Shown: piece after piece, positions 11,763-24,400 of the stretch
Layout: every line of letters starts with the position of its first letter
Position numbering within the stretch: position 1 is the stretch's first letter
DNA from: Baylisascaris procyonis
Taxonomy: Eukaryota; Nematoda; Chromadorea; Rhabditida; Ascarididae
Assembly (NCBI GenBank): GCA_037389465.1
Contig: JAZARR010000193.1
Coordinates: forward strand, 3,071,501-3,135,500
Direction of reading: 5' to 3'
Length of the DNA stretch: 64,000 nucleotides
Notes under the pieces: model-generated
What the model was told of the DNA's origin: nothing
The model's input: only the letters and a program-made list of their open reading frames with translations
The model's database searches: none
Program-made: the position numbers and the translations under genes

Positions 11763-13004
11763 ACTTGACTACCTTATAATCCTTGGTAACATAACAAGCC
11801 TGATATTTGAATATTTTTATCCTATACATTTCAAAATGATTCACGCTCTATTGAATCGATTTTGTTATAATTTTCCTTATAACATCTTTCTTTAGAATAG
11901 GGTATATATTGATTTTATTGTATGCGTTACTTATTATTAGTAATTCATAAAAAAGTACAAATCTTAAAAATTAATTATATTATGCGAAGAATTATGCGAA
12001 AATTTGCCAACAAAAATCAGAATTATATAGGATGATAAAGAAGAAGAATTGCATAGGCGAGTTAGAATTTTTATTTTTATTAATTTTTCAAATTTGAAAA
12101 AATCGTCCTCTTATGTCCTTTTCACTTCTGATGGCATTACATAATACTATATGCTCAAATCGGATTGCACTGAAACAACGTTTCTAAAATAAAAAAACTT
12201 TCTCGAAATATTTATTAGTGTAATGTTGAGGGTATGAGCGTTTTTGTTTTCGGGAATGTACCGGAATTAATAATTTAATAACTTATTTTTACCGGAAACA
12301 ACATCAAACGCTATATAAATTCCGCAAATGCGTTACAAATTTTCAATTTTTATTAATTTCGAAATTAATTAAAAAGCCGGATGTATTTTTTGTATAGTCA
12401 TTGGCTATATAGTCTCTTATAAAGTAAAAGTAATGCCTCTAATATATGAAAAATCGATTCTAACGTCGAATAACTTGTTGACTTTTTCGTTATCGGAATG
12501 TCGATTTTATTGAGTGAAATTGAATGTGTCGATTTTTTTCTTTTATATTTTTCACTCTTCCGTATAACTTCACAAAGATATTCGATTCAATAGCATATGC
12601 AAACAGTTTGTGAAAGCATGTAATAACAGTTTTCGCGATCAGCGTAGACCATGTAGATCGTACAATTGTACAATTCAGCCAAGCGTACTATTCTGTTTAA
12701 TTCATATCAATTCAATTCAGATATAGACTAACTTAATATATTTATTATACCATACTATTTTATGCTCATACTTAATATATATTATATACTTGTACCTAAA
12801 ATAATATAATTTACCGTCTCCATCTACATTACCATCGTAATCGTAAGATTCCTGCACCTATACTACTTCACATAATCGTATAATTCCTAATATGCTTTTA
12901 ACTAATCTGTTTTTTTTTTTTTTTTTTGAGGGTTTTGCGGCTCGTCATTTTTGGTTAATATTTACGATTCTACAAATCATTTTTCCATATAGTGAAACTG
13001 AAAC

Positions 13005-13126
13005 CTGGGTTGGCCAAATTGCTACGAATGACCGTATTGAAATGATCCGTAAATAATGAGATTTGCTGGCCCAATTGAAAATGCGCCAAAATCACAGAAA
13101 ATATTTCGTACTTTTGCATGACTTTC
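13005..13126 (-). CDS. Candidate internal exon, minus strand
   Basis: On the - strand a 122-nt stretch lies between an acceptor attttcaaag (AG at 13128-13127) and a CCAG|GTTTCAG donor. It enters in phase 2 and leaves in phase 1. It encodes KVMQKYEIFSVILAHFQLGQ, then QISLFTDHFNTVIRSNLANP. The amino-acid mix is protein-like. It could belong to the same gene as the exons at 5.2 and 3.1 kb, but its exit phase (1) requires at least one more exon before 5237. No family was recognised. Confidence 0.35.
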
Positions 13127-14098
13127 CTTTGAAAATTTTTACAAATTTCCAAGTTTGGCAGTATTCATTCATCGCAATTGAATGCTAAAGAAGATGGAGA
13201 CAGCGCAAATTCTAATATTCAACGAATGGATATTAAAATGGTCAGCTCAAGATTCGAAATGCTATTGTGTAGTAATTTTTTCGATGCTTTTTGAGCATAG
13301 AATTACAAGTCGAACCTATTGGGAGGGATTGTTGACTTTTGGAAGGGTTTGTTGATCGCAGATAATCATAAAAAGTCGACGAGCACACTGAGGAGTTGGT
13401 ACGACATCCACTTTCACATTACACTTAACTGACCAACCAATCTTGAAGTTACTAGTAAGGCAGTAAAGTATCATTGAATATTTGCAACTTTCTTCAATAT
13501 TGATTGATGGTGTAGATCGAATAAATTTTGCGATTCAATTTGTAATGATTTCACTAGCGAGTAAACGACGAAAACACACGCAGACACATACGCACAGACA
13601 TGATGTCATCATAGTGCACTTTTACAGAGCAAATTTGCAATAGGACACAAAAAAACGTTGCTAATGGTAATGCTGGCCCATAATTGGACCAAAGAGGTCG
13701 CAATTTGAATAGTTTAAAATCGGTTGTTTTTTTTTTTCTTCCTTTTCCTTTCCTTTACAACTGCGCCTTCGCTTAAGCTTTGCGGCAAGCCTTTCGATCG
13801 TTTTAGGCCCATCTTTGTAGTGTCTCCAGCCCCTACTTTAATTCATTTGTAATGTAAAGCACTTATGATTTTTATTTAAATGGGGAATTGTTTGTTGCAT
13901 GAAGTGCATAGCTAATTTTATAATATGCTTTTGTTTATGTGACATAGCCGAGGAGGGTTGCATAACGAAGTGACTAAGATCACTTCTGAAGGCCAATGAA
14001 TGCGAAGTTCCAATCATCCTCGCATCCCCACTCCTCTCCTTTTATATTCAAAAAAAGTCATAGTGATAGTGAATTTGGTAAGGCTTTCCAATGTGACA

Positions 14099-14435
14099 TC
14101 ATACGATCCAAGTTTTAAGTAAAACTTTAAATATACAACGATTTTGTAAATGCTGATTTGGCCAGTGGATCTCTGAGGTTTCCATGAAACTGGATACTGT
14201 TAAAAATTGCGAACATTCAAGCTCAGATAACGATAATTTTCCATCGAAGATTCGTGTTGTGTTATCCACTAAAGAGACGTTTTCCCATTTTGAAATCAAA
14301 GAAGTTTGTATACAGGAAGCACTTTTTCCTGCTACCTCTCCTTGTGCCATGCGGCATCGTTATTTCGGAACCGCTAGATTCGAATTTTCCAAGTCCAGAT
14401 TCATAAAGTGTTAGGACAACGGTCACATTCGTATA
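14099..14435. other. Coding-like stretch open in several frames on both strands
   Basis: The stretch is less AT-rich than its surroundings. On - one frame reads TLYESGLGKFESSGSEITMP and continues about 30 residues to a stop. A second - frame runs from Met (14350) to a possible GTATGA donor near 14105. On + an 84-codon frame is open to a stop at 14412-14414. All three look plausible, so I cannot choose a strand. It may be one or two exons of the minus-strand gene, or a transposon remnant. Confidence 0.25.
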
Positions 14436-14598
14436 TCCTTCTTATCTTTTTCACTCTTCAATATAAAATTTCCCATTTTTCCGGTTCAATGCACAAAATT
14501 TTACTAATCATACAACCTTTTCCAGCCGAAACGTTATTGTCGCAGAAATATTAGAGCAACGAAAGGAACTGAATTGAAATAGATAGAATAGATTTGTT

Positions 14599-14796
14599 TT
14601 AAAAAATTGATTTCGATTCGTAGATCTCTCGTAGAACCATCTGATGAGCGACTAATTCGCGTTTAGCACGATATTTCCGCACATTATTGTCAGCGAAAAT
14701 TTCTCTTAAGCTGTCTATGGTGTGTGTTGAACTAGATTTGTTGTGCGCTCGCTCTTCGTGCATTGCTCTGACCACATCGTACTGTGTTGTTCCCAT
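14599..14796 (-). CDS. Candidate terminal exon or gene fragment, minus strand
   Basis: The - frame begins MGTTQYDVVRAMHEERAHNK and continues with SLREIFADNNVRKYRAKREL to end in IYESKSIF before a TAA. It is open upstream to a TAG that could be an acceptor (ttgatag, near 14846). The helical, charged composition is protein-like and the region is GC-richer than its flanks. No donor precedes the stop, so it would have to be a terminal exon. No family was recognised. Confidence 0.28.
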   Translation of the reverse strand: MGTTQYDVVRAMHEERAHNKSSSTHTIDSLREIFADNNVRKYRAKRELVAHQMVLREIYESKSIF

Positions 14797-15001
14797 CGAA
14801 ATTCCGCAAAAACTATTGTTTATAAAAGAAATGAAAATCTATCAAAATATTATCTAATATTGCCGATTTTCAAGTGCTGTTTATTGCTAATCATTTTATT
14901 TTTCTAATGTAATTCGTTAGGATAAATTCCTTGAATAAATTAGCCTTAGAAATAAGGTAGTTGCTAAGTGCTAATTAGTCATAATAAGTTGTTTTTGACA
15001 G

Positions 15002-15040
15002 AGGTGGGGGGGGGCGGAGGGGGGAAGGAAGAGGGAAAGC
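15002..15040 (+). other. G-rich tract with quadruplex potential
   Basis: Pattern ggtggggggggcggagggg then ggaaggaagaggg. Confidence 0.6.
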
Positions 15041-15049
15041 GAGGAGGTA

Positions 15050-18000
15050 ATCTGATGAAATGAACCCTTGGAAAGTTTTTTTTTTTTGCGAGAACTTTTT
15101 TTATAATGATAGTCCTTATAGATATTTCGTAAATCAAATTTAGAATCTTCTATACTAGAAGTTCGATTTCATTATTTTTTTTAATGAGTTTCGTTTGAGG
15201 ATATTTCAAAAATAATTTTTTATTTTCCTTTAAACATTCATTTTCCTCTCATTGAGACCTATATAAATATCTCTATAAGCCGATTTTCACCCTTTATCAG
15301 TTTATCAGTTTTCAATTCCATATCTCTCGTTATCGTTCGCCTAAAAGACCGTATAGATTTCATGTGTTATTGAATGCTTACACACATTAATAAAAATATA
15401 TATTTGAATTTAAATATCTTACTATCGGAAATTTAATCGATTAAAAAACAGTTGTTTAGTTTTTTCACTTTGTATATTTATCTTATCACAAAGCAAAACA
15501 AGAAAAATTATATTATTTCATCTCGATCATATTTCTTTTTTTCATTGATTGAATTCTTTCAATTTCATAGAATCACCGCAATTTTTTCACTGCATATTTT
15601 TTTAAAAGTACTTTTTCAACTGATATTTGCATAATTGAAAGGCATAAAATATATAAATGATTCGCTTTTTCCATTACATTTTCACGCTTTATTTCGATAA
15701 ATATCGTCTCATAAATTTAATTAAGTTTGATTCATTTAATAAAACCTATCTTATTCTTAGAATTTAAATAAGTGTCTCTTTCTTGAAGTTAAGGCGTCAC
15801 CTTTCATATCCTCATTATCGAATGAGATTCTTAGATATAAATATAGAATCAAATCTTGATTAACTACAATAACAAATAAGAGTAGATGATATTCTATGAG
15901 GTAAAGTCTAATAATAATCACGTGATCCAACTAAGTAATGCTTGATAAGGCTCGATAATTATATGATACAATTAGTAGACTAGGTAAATCGTTTCACGAC
16001 ATATATATTGTTGTTGATTTTATTCACGCAGTCATACTCATCGGTTAGATAACGTCAATAAAAAGGTGCAAAATATTTGAAAATATGTATTAAAATCATG
16101 CGTAGATCAGTTCAATTCATCGTAGTTCCGTTACTTTAAAAAAGCCATTTTTTTAAAATTATATAAGCAATGAAAAATACGTAAGAAAGTGAAAAGCTCT
16201 TTTTTTTGCGTCAAATCATATTTACTTATGTAAATTTCAGCTATCGCTTCCGGTACTATTATAGGAGAATTAAGCCTATAACCTACAAATCGATTCAATT
16301 ATTGTATTAAACATTTCTGATTTTAATATCACTATTGATTATATACGAATATAAATGTTCTTAGGCGATTAGCATTATCTCCAGTATATCAAGTGATTTT
16401 TTGCATCGATTGTAAACGTATTAAATGCATTTCATCAATGAAATGTTTTCTTTTTTGTAACAGTTTGTTTGTTTATTATTTATGTATCGGTCGTTGCACT
16501 GATTTTTTTTTTTTTTTTTGCGTTGTTTAAAGGTCGACGAGATTTTTTTCATCGTTTAGCGAACCATTACACTGTTACATTTCAACTTGTATTACAATAA
16601 AAAAATATGTTTTAGTTTTTACTTTCAAAACGCACTAATATTATTTTACTCGTGGACAAAACTTTTTTTTTTTTTTCTGCAATAAGGCTTTTTGGGAATC
16701 TATCAAATCTTTTGAAAAAAGTGGAAGGAGATAGGGGTAGTATTCGGGGTTTTACGATATTGTAGTATTTAAGTGTGTATTTTAAGGTCAAAATAAAGGT
16801 TTTAGGCATGCTAGTGTTACTAAGAATGTTTTTCAAAAACAAAACCTTACCTCATAAGTTCAGTAGAAATGACTGGGTCATGTCATAGAAATTTAAAAGC
16901 CGATTGGCCGCAACCGGTTTGCTGGAAAATCCTTTACGGTAAACATCGTTGATTTATGGTCGCATCGCAGGCGCCGATAGTTCGTTCGCAACATTCTAAT
17001 GTTGGGGTTATCCTCATTTATTGCAATGCATGAGTACGCTTAATTCTTTAATTGATATATGTAATGAATTTGATATATAATTAGTGAACTTTATATAAAA
17101 AAAATTATTTTATCAATTCGGAAAATAATTTCATTATTATTGGTATAGATATATAAAATTAGAAATGATGAATATTTAATGAACGAGTTAAGAAAATTCT
17201 TGCATAATTTTTGAAAAGTTGAAATATTTTCGCGCTTATTTATTATAATTTTTTCGCATAATTATGAAGAAAAATATTGAATTTTCTTACTTTTGAATAA
17301 AATCTTTCTCGTGTTATATATCATTGATCAGCGTTATGCCAATAAAGCGAGAGGTATGCTAACGTAAAGATAAAGGTAAATCTAGACCTTACAGCATTAC
17401 TAAGTATATCATCGTTTATTCAATTGTTATTGAAATGCATTAAGATTATCTGCGTCTATTTATTAGTAAATGTATTATTTTTTACGTTCATGTACAAAAA
17501 TTCACCACAAATGAAATGTATTACGAGAGTTGATCTGCTGCAATTTCGGCGTATATCAATTTAAATTGTTGTTCGGTAAAAGTGAATGAAATTTGCATAT
17601 TGCTTTCGAAATTCTTATGCTTTAAATTCCAGAAAACGGCCATTATCGCGGAAGACTTTCATGACTGTTTTTCATGAGCCAATAATTAAAAACTTGCTAA
17701 CTCGTTTTCCAGTGAGCTTTATTTATTTTGCGGTATATAGGTAATAAGCGAGCCATTACCTGTACAATATGCTGAAGTTTGATGGACAGATAGCTTGTGT
17801 ATATCTGTTACTTCTACTCTTAAAGTCAAAATTTAAATCAACCTAGCTCTTTCCCAATTATTAACTTCCCAGTAACTTTAATTCCTTACTATGCTTTCTC
17901 TCATAACTTATTTTTCATGTCTGCAGCTTATGTTTTACCAGTCTATTCAAAATATATGTGTATGATTGCTTGCTCTTAATTTATTTCTAAATTTATTTCC

Positions 18001-21000
18001 TTTTATTATAGTTCAATCTGCTTTACTTCCTGCACCGATTGAATTTCTTGTTTCACCGAATTTCTCTTATAATTATCAATTAGCGCTTCACAGATGAAAC
18101 AGCTCAAGCCTCTCCAACCTTTATTTATGGTAATCATTCTATTGTTCCATAAAGTTTAACATCAATTAGTAGATGAAGTTTTTGTTGAATATATTCTATG
18201 AATCATTTTATAAATAATGTTTGCACATTTTTGAGTATTTCAGAATATGCCCGGTGGGTTTTATCTCATCACAGAAGTTTCATATTTGCGAAGGATAAAT
18301 TCTACTCATATACCTATTGAAATATTTCGTTTGTGCTCAAAAAAAATTGCGAGGATTCTTAATGATTATTCAATGAATATTGCTGGAAAATACATATACT
18401 ATAGTAATGAAATTTGGAAACGCATCGAAAGGTGTGATCGAATAAATCGAATAATGACGTCTTCGAATTGCGCTTTACAGCTGAACTAATATTTATTTCA
18501 CTGAGTCAAATATATCCGACGTTAATCATAACACTTATACCATCCTTTGTTTATTTATTTTTTTTAAGATTTGAAAGAAGAAAGCCGTTGATTGCTTACT
18601 GAGATGTTGATAAGGTATTCTAATGAACGACTGGTCGATATTTATTATAATATGCTTCATAATAAAACTATACGTATTCATTAAATACAATACTCACCGT
18701 ACTGAAATATGGTAATTGATATACCGTAATGCCTCAAATTAAAGCCTCGTGACTTATACTGTCAAGAAAAGCAGTCCAACGCGCGTGTTATGATTGGCTT
18801 GTACAATTTTAACTTTATTATAAGCGAAATCGACTGATTTGTGCTAAGATGAGAGGACTAACAACCCTTCATGCTGATTGGTCGAGACAGTTTCTATTCA
18901 ATTGGGAGAAATTTTCTACCGCTGATCGCAGGAAAAAAAATTGAGCGTATTTTATCATCAAAACCTATTTTTATAAAAAATTATTTGCTTATTTATGTAT
19001 GTCTCTCGCCAAAAATATGCAAATAAGATTCGAAGCAGTCATATGAAGTTTCTATTACCTGCAACCATATGCAATTGCATCGGCTATATATTTGCATATG
19101 GTGATTTGCATATATTTGCATTTATAAAGAAAAGAGCAATCAAAATCTGATAAGGTTTATTTCGTAGGATTTCGTAAGTTTTATTTTACTTCCTATGATT
19201 TCACTTGAAAAATTCGACAATGTCGTATGATTCTATGAGAGTGTTAGATTTAGTTTATTGAAGGTGGCTTCAAAGTTTAGCACGAAAAACATGGGCAATG
19301 TGAATGGAGTTTGTTAGATTTTTGATTGTTCTAAAGCAGTCTCTCGTATTGCGGCATATTGTCCAGTATTATGTGTCAAGAATCGCCCCAATAGATCCGA
19401 GTGTTAGAAACGACAGCCATTATAACCGGTTTTAATAATCTCTAATCAATGTTTGCATATTTTGTTTTGCAATCGATTGTGATGAGAAAAATTGTGCAAC
19501 TAAGCACATTTTTCAATTATTAGATGTCTGGAAATCTTTAAAAGATAAAAGTAGACCTGAAAATTTAGGAAAACAATCAGAAGAAGGTCAAGAACTCGAT
19601 CAGAAATTTAAGAAAATGAGACTAAAATGAATTCAATTGGTATTGAATACGGCAGAAAAAATTCTAACAAACGAAATTCAAATCATATCATGGCACAGCT
19701 ACATTTAATTATTATTCTATAATCATATTTAAACATAGAAAAATCTTGCAAAATTTTTTCGCCAAGAAATTTGACAATAAATCCACCAAATTTGTGTGCT
19801 ATTAGTGATAATCTTTTATTTTCGCATATGTGCTATTATTTTGTTTCTTAATTTCATACCACTTTCAGTAGTTGTTACAGAAATATGTTATAGTGGCATT
19901 GTATGCTTGTACATGTTGTGTTTGTGTCTGTGTCTGTGTCTGTCTGTCTGCTCGAAAGTTTCAAAAATTCCAACTCGCGCATCATATAAGGATATGTTGA
20001 TATTAGCAGTAGTATTACAAGGTACCATTCTACCCTTCATTTTATCCATCCGACGTTTTTTTTCGAGGTACTATTATGTAAAATTACTATTTTTTTTGCG
20101 TCACTTTTGTTTTATAATAAATCAAATATGATCAGAAAAGGATTTTTAATTGATATTTAGTGTCGGCGATTCATTGTATTTCGCCGAGAAGCATGTCATC
20201 GAGCGTTTACTCATTATTTTTGAAATTTTTTTTAGCAGTTGATTGGTTCATCAGATTCAATTGCAAAAGCGCATATTGTGCTTTTCTTCACGGCATATTT
20301 TTCCAAGCAAAGTTCAATAATTATACTATTTTGATTGTATTTTTACATTACTACATATGTAGTTCCTATTAGAAAACGTTATCTCACAATAGTTTTATTG
20401 CTAATAAGTATGAATTATACTCAAAGTAGTATTCTTTTTTTTGTGATCGATATTTCATTGATTCAGTGATAAATGTGAAATGTGAGCGAACTTTCTTTCT
20501 TAAATAATGATTAATGCATCCACAGTGCAAAAAAAAAAATTACCCAATATTTTGCGCGTAGCTCATCTTCTTTCACATTTTTGGTCAAACAACTTCTCAT
20601 TAAGATCTATTAGATTACCATCTATTATACGCTTTACTCTAATATTTTCCAACTTTTTTTATTGTTATCAATTTTTACTGTTTACTGTTCACTATTTATT
20701 TTTAGATAACTCGAGTTTTTTCGGCTGAAATCTCGCTAAGAAGTTAAACGTAGCCCAATTATCACCCTATTTCTTAATTCCAAAATTAGCAGTTTTTTAT
20801 TGAATAAATTGGAATTGTTCATTGTAATCATTTTACTCAGTTCATAATAGTTATTGATTCGTCAGAATGATTACTGCTAATTTCGTTATAAGAATCAGCC
20901 TTGGATCGATGCCATCCGTTATAACGATTTGTAACGAATTAGCTTCATTCATGCATATAATTACATAGATTTTGCTTTTTTTCCTTTCTATAAATGATAT

Positions 21001-21206
21001 TTTTTGTGTAAATTGATGCAAACACTCTATTATAGAATAGTAGCAGAAAAAGCGCATATTTTATGAGGTCTATGAGGGCAAATTTTTTGAAATTTTCCAA
21101 TTTTTTAGCATCCCTCTTGTTGTCTCTAACGTCCCATATATATCGAACGACTCATGAAATAATTAATTTATCGCTAAAGAATGATATTTGTTTATTTGAA
21201 TTTCAG
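15050..21206. other. Stretch upstream of the p160 exons
   Basis: Mostly AT-rich without features, apart from the candidate exon at 18244-18489 and T runs near 16500 and 16663. The missing bHLH exons of the p160 gene and its promoter could lie here, or upstream exons may be absent. I did not find a bHLH coding stretch. Confidence 0.4.
18244..18489 (+). CDS. Candidate 3'-terminal exon, plus strand
   Basis: A good acceptor (gagtatttcag, AG at 18242-18243) is followed by an 80-codon frame from ATG 18247 to TAA 18487-18489. Segments include MPGGFYLITEVSYLRRINST and SNEIWKRIERCDRINRIM. An AATAAA lies at 18661-18666, a suitable distance for a polyadenylation signal. There is also a possible GTGTGA donor at 18432. 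No similarity was recognised. It is either the last exon of an upstream gene or chance. Confidence 0.28.
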   Translation, partial: NMPGGFYLITEVSYLRRINSTHIPIEIFRLCSKKIARILNDYSMNIAGKYIYYSNEIWKRIERCDRINRIMTSSNCALQLN

Positions 21207-21401
21207 GTATGACAACCTCAGCGGCGCGGACAGCGCTTTCAAGCAATACGCTGTCAACGGATGCAGCCGGCTGTCCAGAATCGAATAATCCCTCAATTGG
21301 TTCCACAATTAGCGCATTGTTGCGTAATGCTCTAGGAATGAGTATTCACACAACACAACTTCACTGCCTTAATGAGATTATAACAGAAATCGCATTTGAA
21401 G
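21207..21401 (+). CDS. p160-like gene, exon 1 of those seen (N-terminal side of PAS-A)
   Basis: The exon follows a clean acceptor (gaatttcag, 21198-21206) and ends at a GTTTGT donor at 21402 in phase 1. Its frame opens with GT then ATG at 21209, so either translation starts here or an upstream exon supplies one base. The 64 residues begin Met-Thr-Thr-Ser-Ala-Ala and include SSNTLSTDAAGC and HCLNEIITEIAFE. They contain no recognisable basic region or helix-loop-helix. The exon is clearly more GC-rich than its flanks, which supports coding. In p160 proteins the residues before PAS-A are a poorly conserved linker after the bHLH, and this exon would fit there. It is assigned mainly by splice phase with exon 2 (GAA G + GA GGT). 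Confidence 0.6.
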
Positions 21402-24400
21402 GTTTGTTAAATCGTTCATGAACTTATAAGCATAAAAGCTACGGAAACCACTTATTACAGAGAATGTTTTATTGTAGCAGAGAGCGAGAGAGAAAAATCA
21501 ATGTTCATCTGTAATGCTGCTTTCTTTAACAATATAAAATATATAAGTTTATGGATTTTCGGCTTCAAGGATATGGCGATAGATTTTTTCGGCTTAAAAA
21601 AATCGAATGCGATGGTTATTAATGAGGTAGAGGGTTCACTAAAGTTCAAGGTGATGCTTTTTGCTTGCTACTTCAAAAGGGATTGATTATTCGACATTCA
21701 ACGATAATTATTTACCGGCTAATTGCATGAATGTCAATTATTTTAGGGCGAATAGAATACATGTAATAGCCTATTATGTTTGATTCAATTATCGACTAAA
21801 TAAGAAGTCAAAAAAGTGAAATTTTAATAAGGATTTTTTGAAAAACTAAAACAAATATTGCTAACCTCTGCGGCGTTTTCAAACCATTCAACGGAAGAAC
21901 TATATAGATTAATAGGGAGTGAATTTTTTTGTCTGTTCTAGCAACGATGTCTCAATCATAAATATTCCTAGGCCAAGCGTAAATGTTACAACTAAATTTT
22001 TTTTATGGTGGTAGTTTATGCAGGAGGTACCATCGAGAGTGTGGCACAATCATTGCGTGATTCAGCGGCAACAGTGCTCGATTCGTTTGATGGATTCTTC
22101 TTTGTGTTGAATCGTGACGGAATGCTCGATTTTGTCTCGAGTAAAGCTTCAATTTATCTTAACTATCTTTCGGTAAGTTTTTCTCCAAAATATTTCTTCG
22201 CGTTGAGAATTTCTAGGATTCGAGATTTTTTTTTTTTTTTTTTTTAATGAGAGAGAAAATGTTATTGAATTGATTCACTATAGTAACGATGAGAATCTCA
22301 CTTCTATGAAGCGTAGGCGTGTTAATATTTAATACGTCAGAATTCTTTGCTGTTTGATTCTATGGACGTCGTTGAGACTTGAGAAACTCTACGACTGTTA
22401 GCCTCAAATAGCGGATCAAGGAAATGGAAAACAATAGATCAAACTTTTCTAGATTTGATTTTGGCTTGAAATCAAAAATCGTACAATTTTTCAAAGCATA
22501 TCTATGTATGGGTAAATTTGTAAAGTCATCGCGAAAATATTGAGCTGACATTCCTTTTCTTCTTTCATGCTAGTGCGCTTGGTAACATCTCATCGTACTC
22601 GCCTATAAAGCACTGTTAACGATGTTTATCACTGGTGATTGTGAGAATGTCGTTCAGAAAAAAAAAGTCTATGAAAAAAAAATCTATTTGAAATTTTCAA
22701 CGAACTTATCAGCGATCGATTATTTTATCCTAAAATATTTGAAGAAGTTAATAAATGAAATTGAAGCTATTTATACAAGAGGTACCATCGAAAGTTTTGA
22801 TAAAATATTTTAGCAAGCTATTCACCAAAGATTTTAAGCACGCTCTCAATGTACCCATTTAGAATATATTTTTTGTTACTCTCTAGCATCATTGCGACAG
22901 TTATCTCTCCTTTCTTGTAAATTTATGGTCAAATTCACTAATTATTTTTGTGCTTTGGCTTACTTTAGCTAACGTTTTCGGCCATATGAATTAAGGTAGG
23001 GGTGTGATTTTTTCGATCTCGTCGTCTGGTGGTGTTTTTGAGACCTATAAAATTTGGTGGATGTTTCCCAGCTGGCCGTTGAGTTATTCCGGTAGAAATG
23101 CGATTTTTATAGTCAAGCATTTTTGGTAATATCTTTTTGTTGGTTCGTTGGATTTTGGATGTATTTTCTAGAGTGTATGGGTGGCACTGTGGGCCATCGT
23201 GAAAATTGGGTGTGTATTTGCGAAAAAATCCTGAACATAAAGATTTACTCCGAAATTTCTTCGAAATGTATGAAAAGCAATCCGGAAACCTTTATTATTT
23301 TGTGGTTCGTTGATCTTTTTGCGAGACCTTGGGAATTCCCGTGTGGATATGATGGTAAAGAAAGTTTGCGGATATTTAGTGATCCGGTAGAGATATCCGT
23401 TCAGGGTCGGAAAATCAATTTTTGGCTATATCTTGCTTCTAAATCGACTATACAGTGTGACCTGTTCAATTATGACTGCCTTCAAATAAAATTTTTTAAA
23501 ATTTTTCAGAAGGATTCGAAACTCGTAGAGTTACATCTCCATCAACAACATACTGTTACTTCTGGGTCATCCTGTATATTCACCATACACATTTCCATAT
23601 TGACCTAGACTGTGATCGACAAAATTAAAAATTAAAAAACGAACAGAAGATAATCAAAGAAGAGGCCAATTAATACGTGTTGATAAACACGTGACGCTAA
23701 AACTGCAAGCCCTGTAGGAAGAAAAAAAACATTTAGAAAAATCTTTAGTTGGCTAGTACGGTTACAGGAAAGCACAAGTAAGCTAAAATGAAACAAATTG
23801 GCACGATAAAATCAAGCAAATTGATGTAGTATTTTCTTTGTTGGGGCTCATCGCTGCATTCGCTTTACTTTCATCAAATATTATGCAAAAAATTTGCCGT
23901 TATAACACCATCTCTTGCTATTTCTCATTTAGCAGTATCCGAAGCAAAAAATTCACATCCTCTATCGTATGTGATGTTTAGCCTAAGGATGATCACAGTG
24001 AACGTGCCCCATCTATTTACCTGCGTTTTTCTTTCACGTGGAAAATATTCACAACTAACGGCATAAACGAAAGATAATGCAACATTCTGGATGATAGTTC
24101 TAAATTCTGGATTATCGATCGCAATTGGCGTCTATCATCTTATTCATTTCTGAACCAAAAAGTTACCTGAAACCTTCAGGTTGAAATGATGCATCAATCA
24201 ATATTCAATTACGTATCACCTGCCGATCATGATCTATTCAATCGATTACTCCCCGATGAATTTGGTAAGCTTTATGAAGATTGCAGCTATCTTATTCTAT
24301 AAAAATTTTATATTTTCAGTTTTTAAGTTTATTTCTTTCATCCTTTTCGTTTCTGTTTTCTCAAAAATTTTACATATTCTATAGTTGGAGCTATTACCTG

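Noticed and set aside
21207..24264. Assignment to NPAS4, AHR, SIM or CLOCK families
   Set aside because: DGFFFVLNRDG and the later SCVVCVARR block fit p160 coactivators better. The others lack the SCxxCVARR signature.
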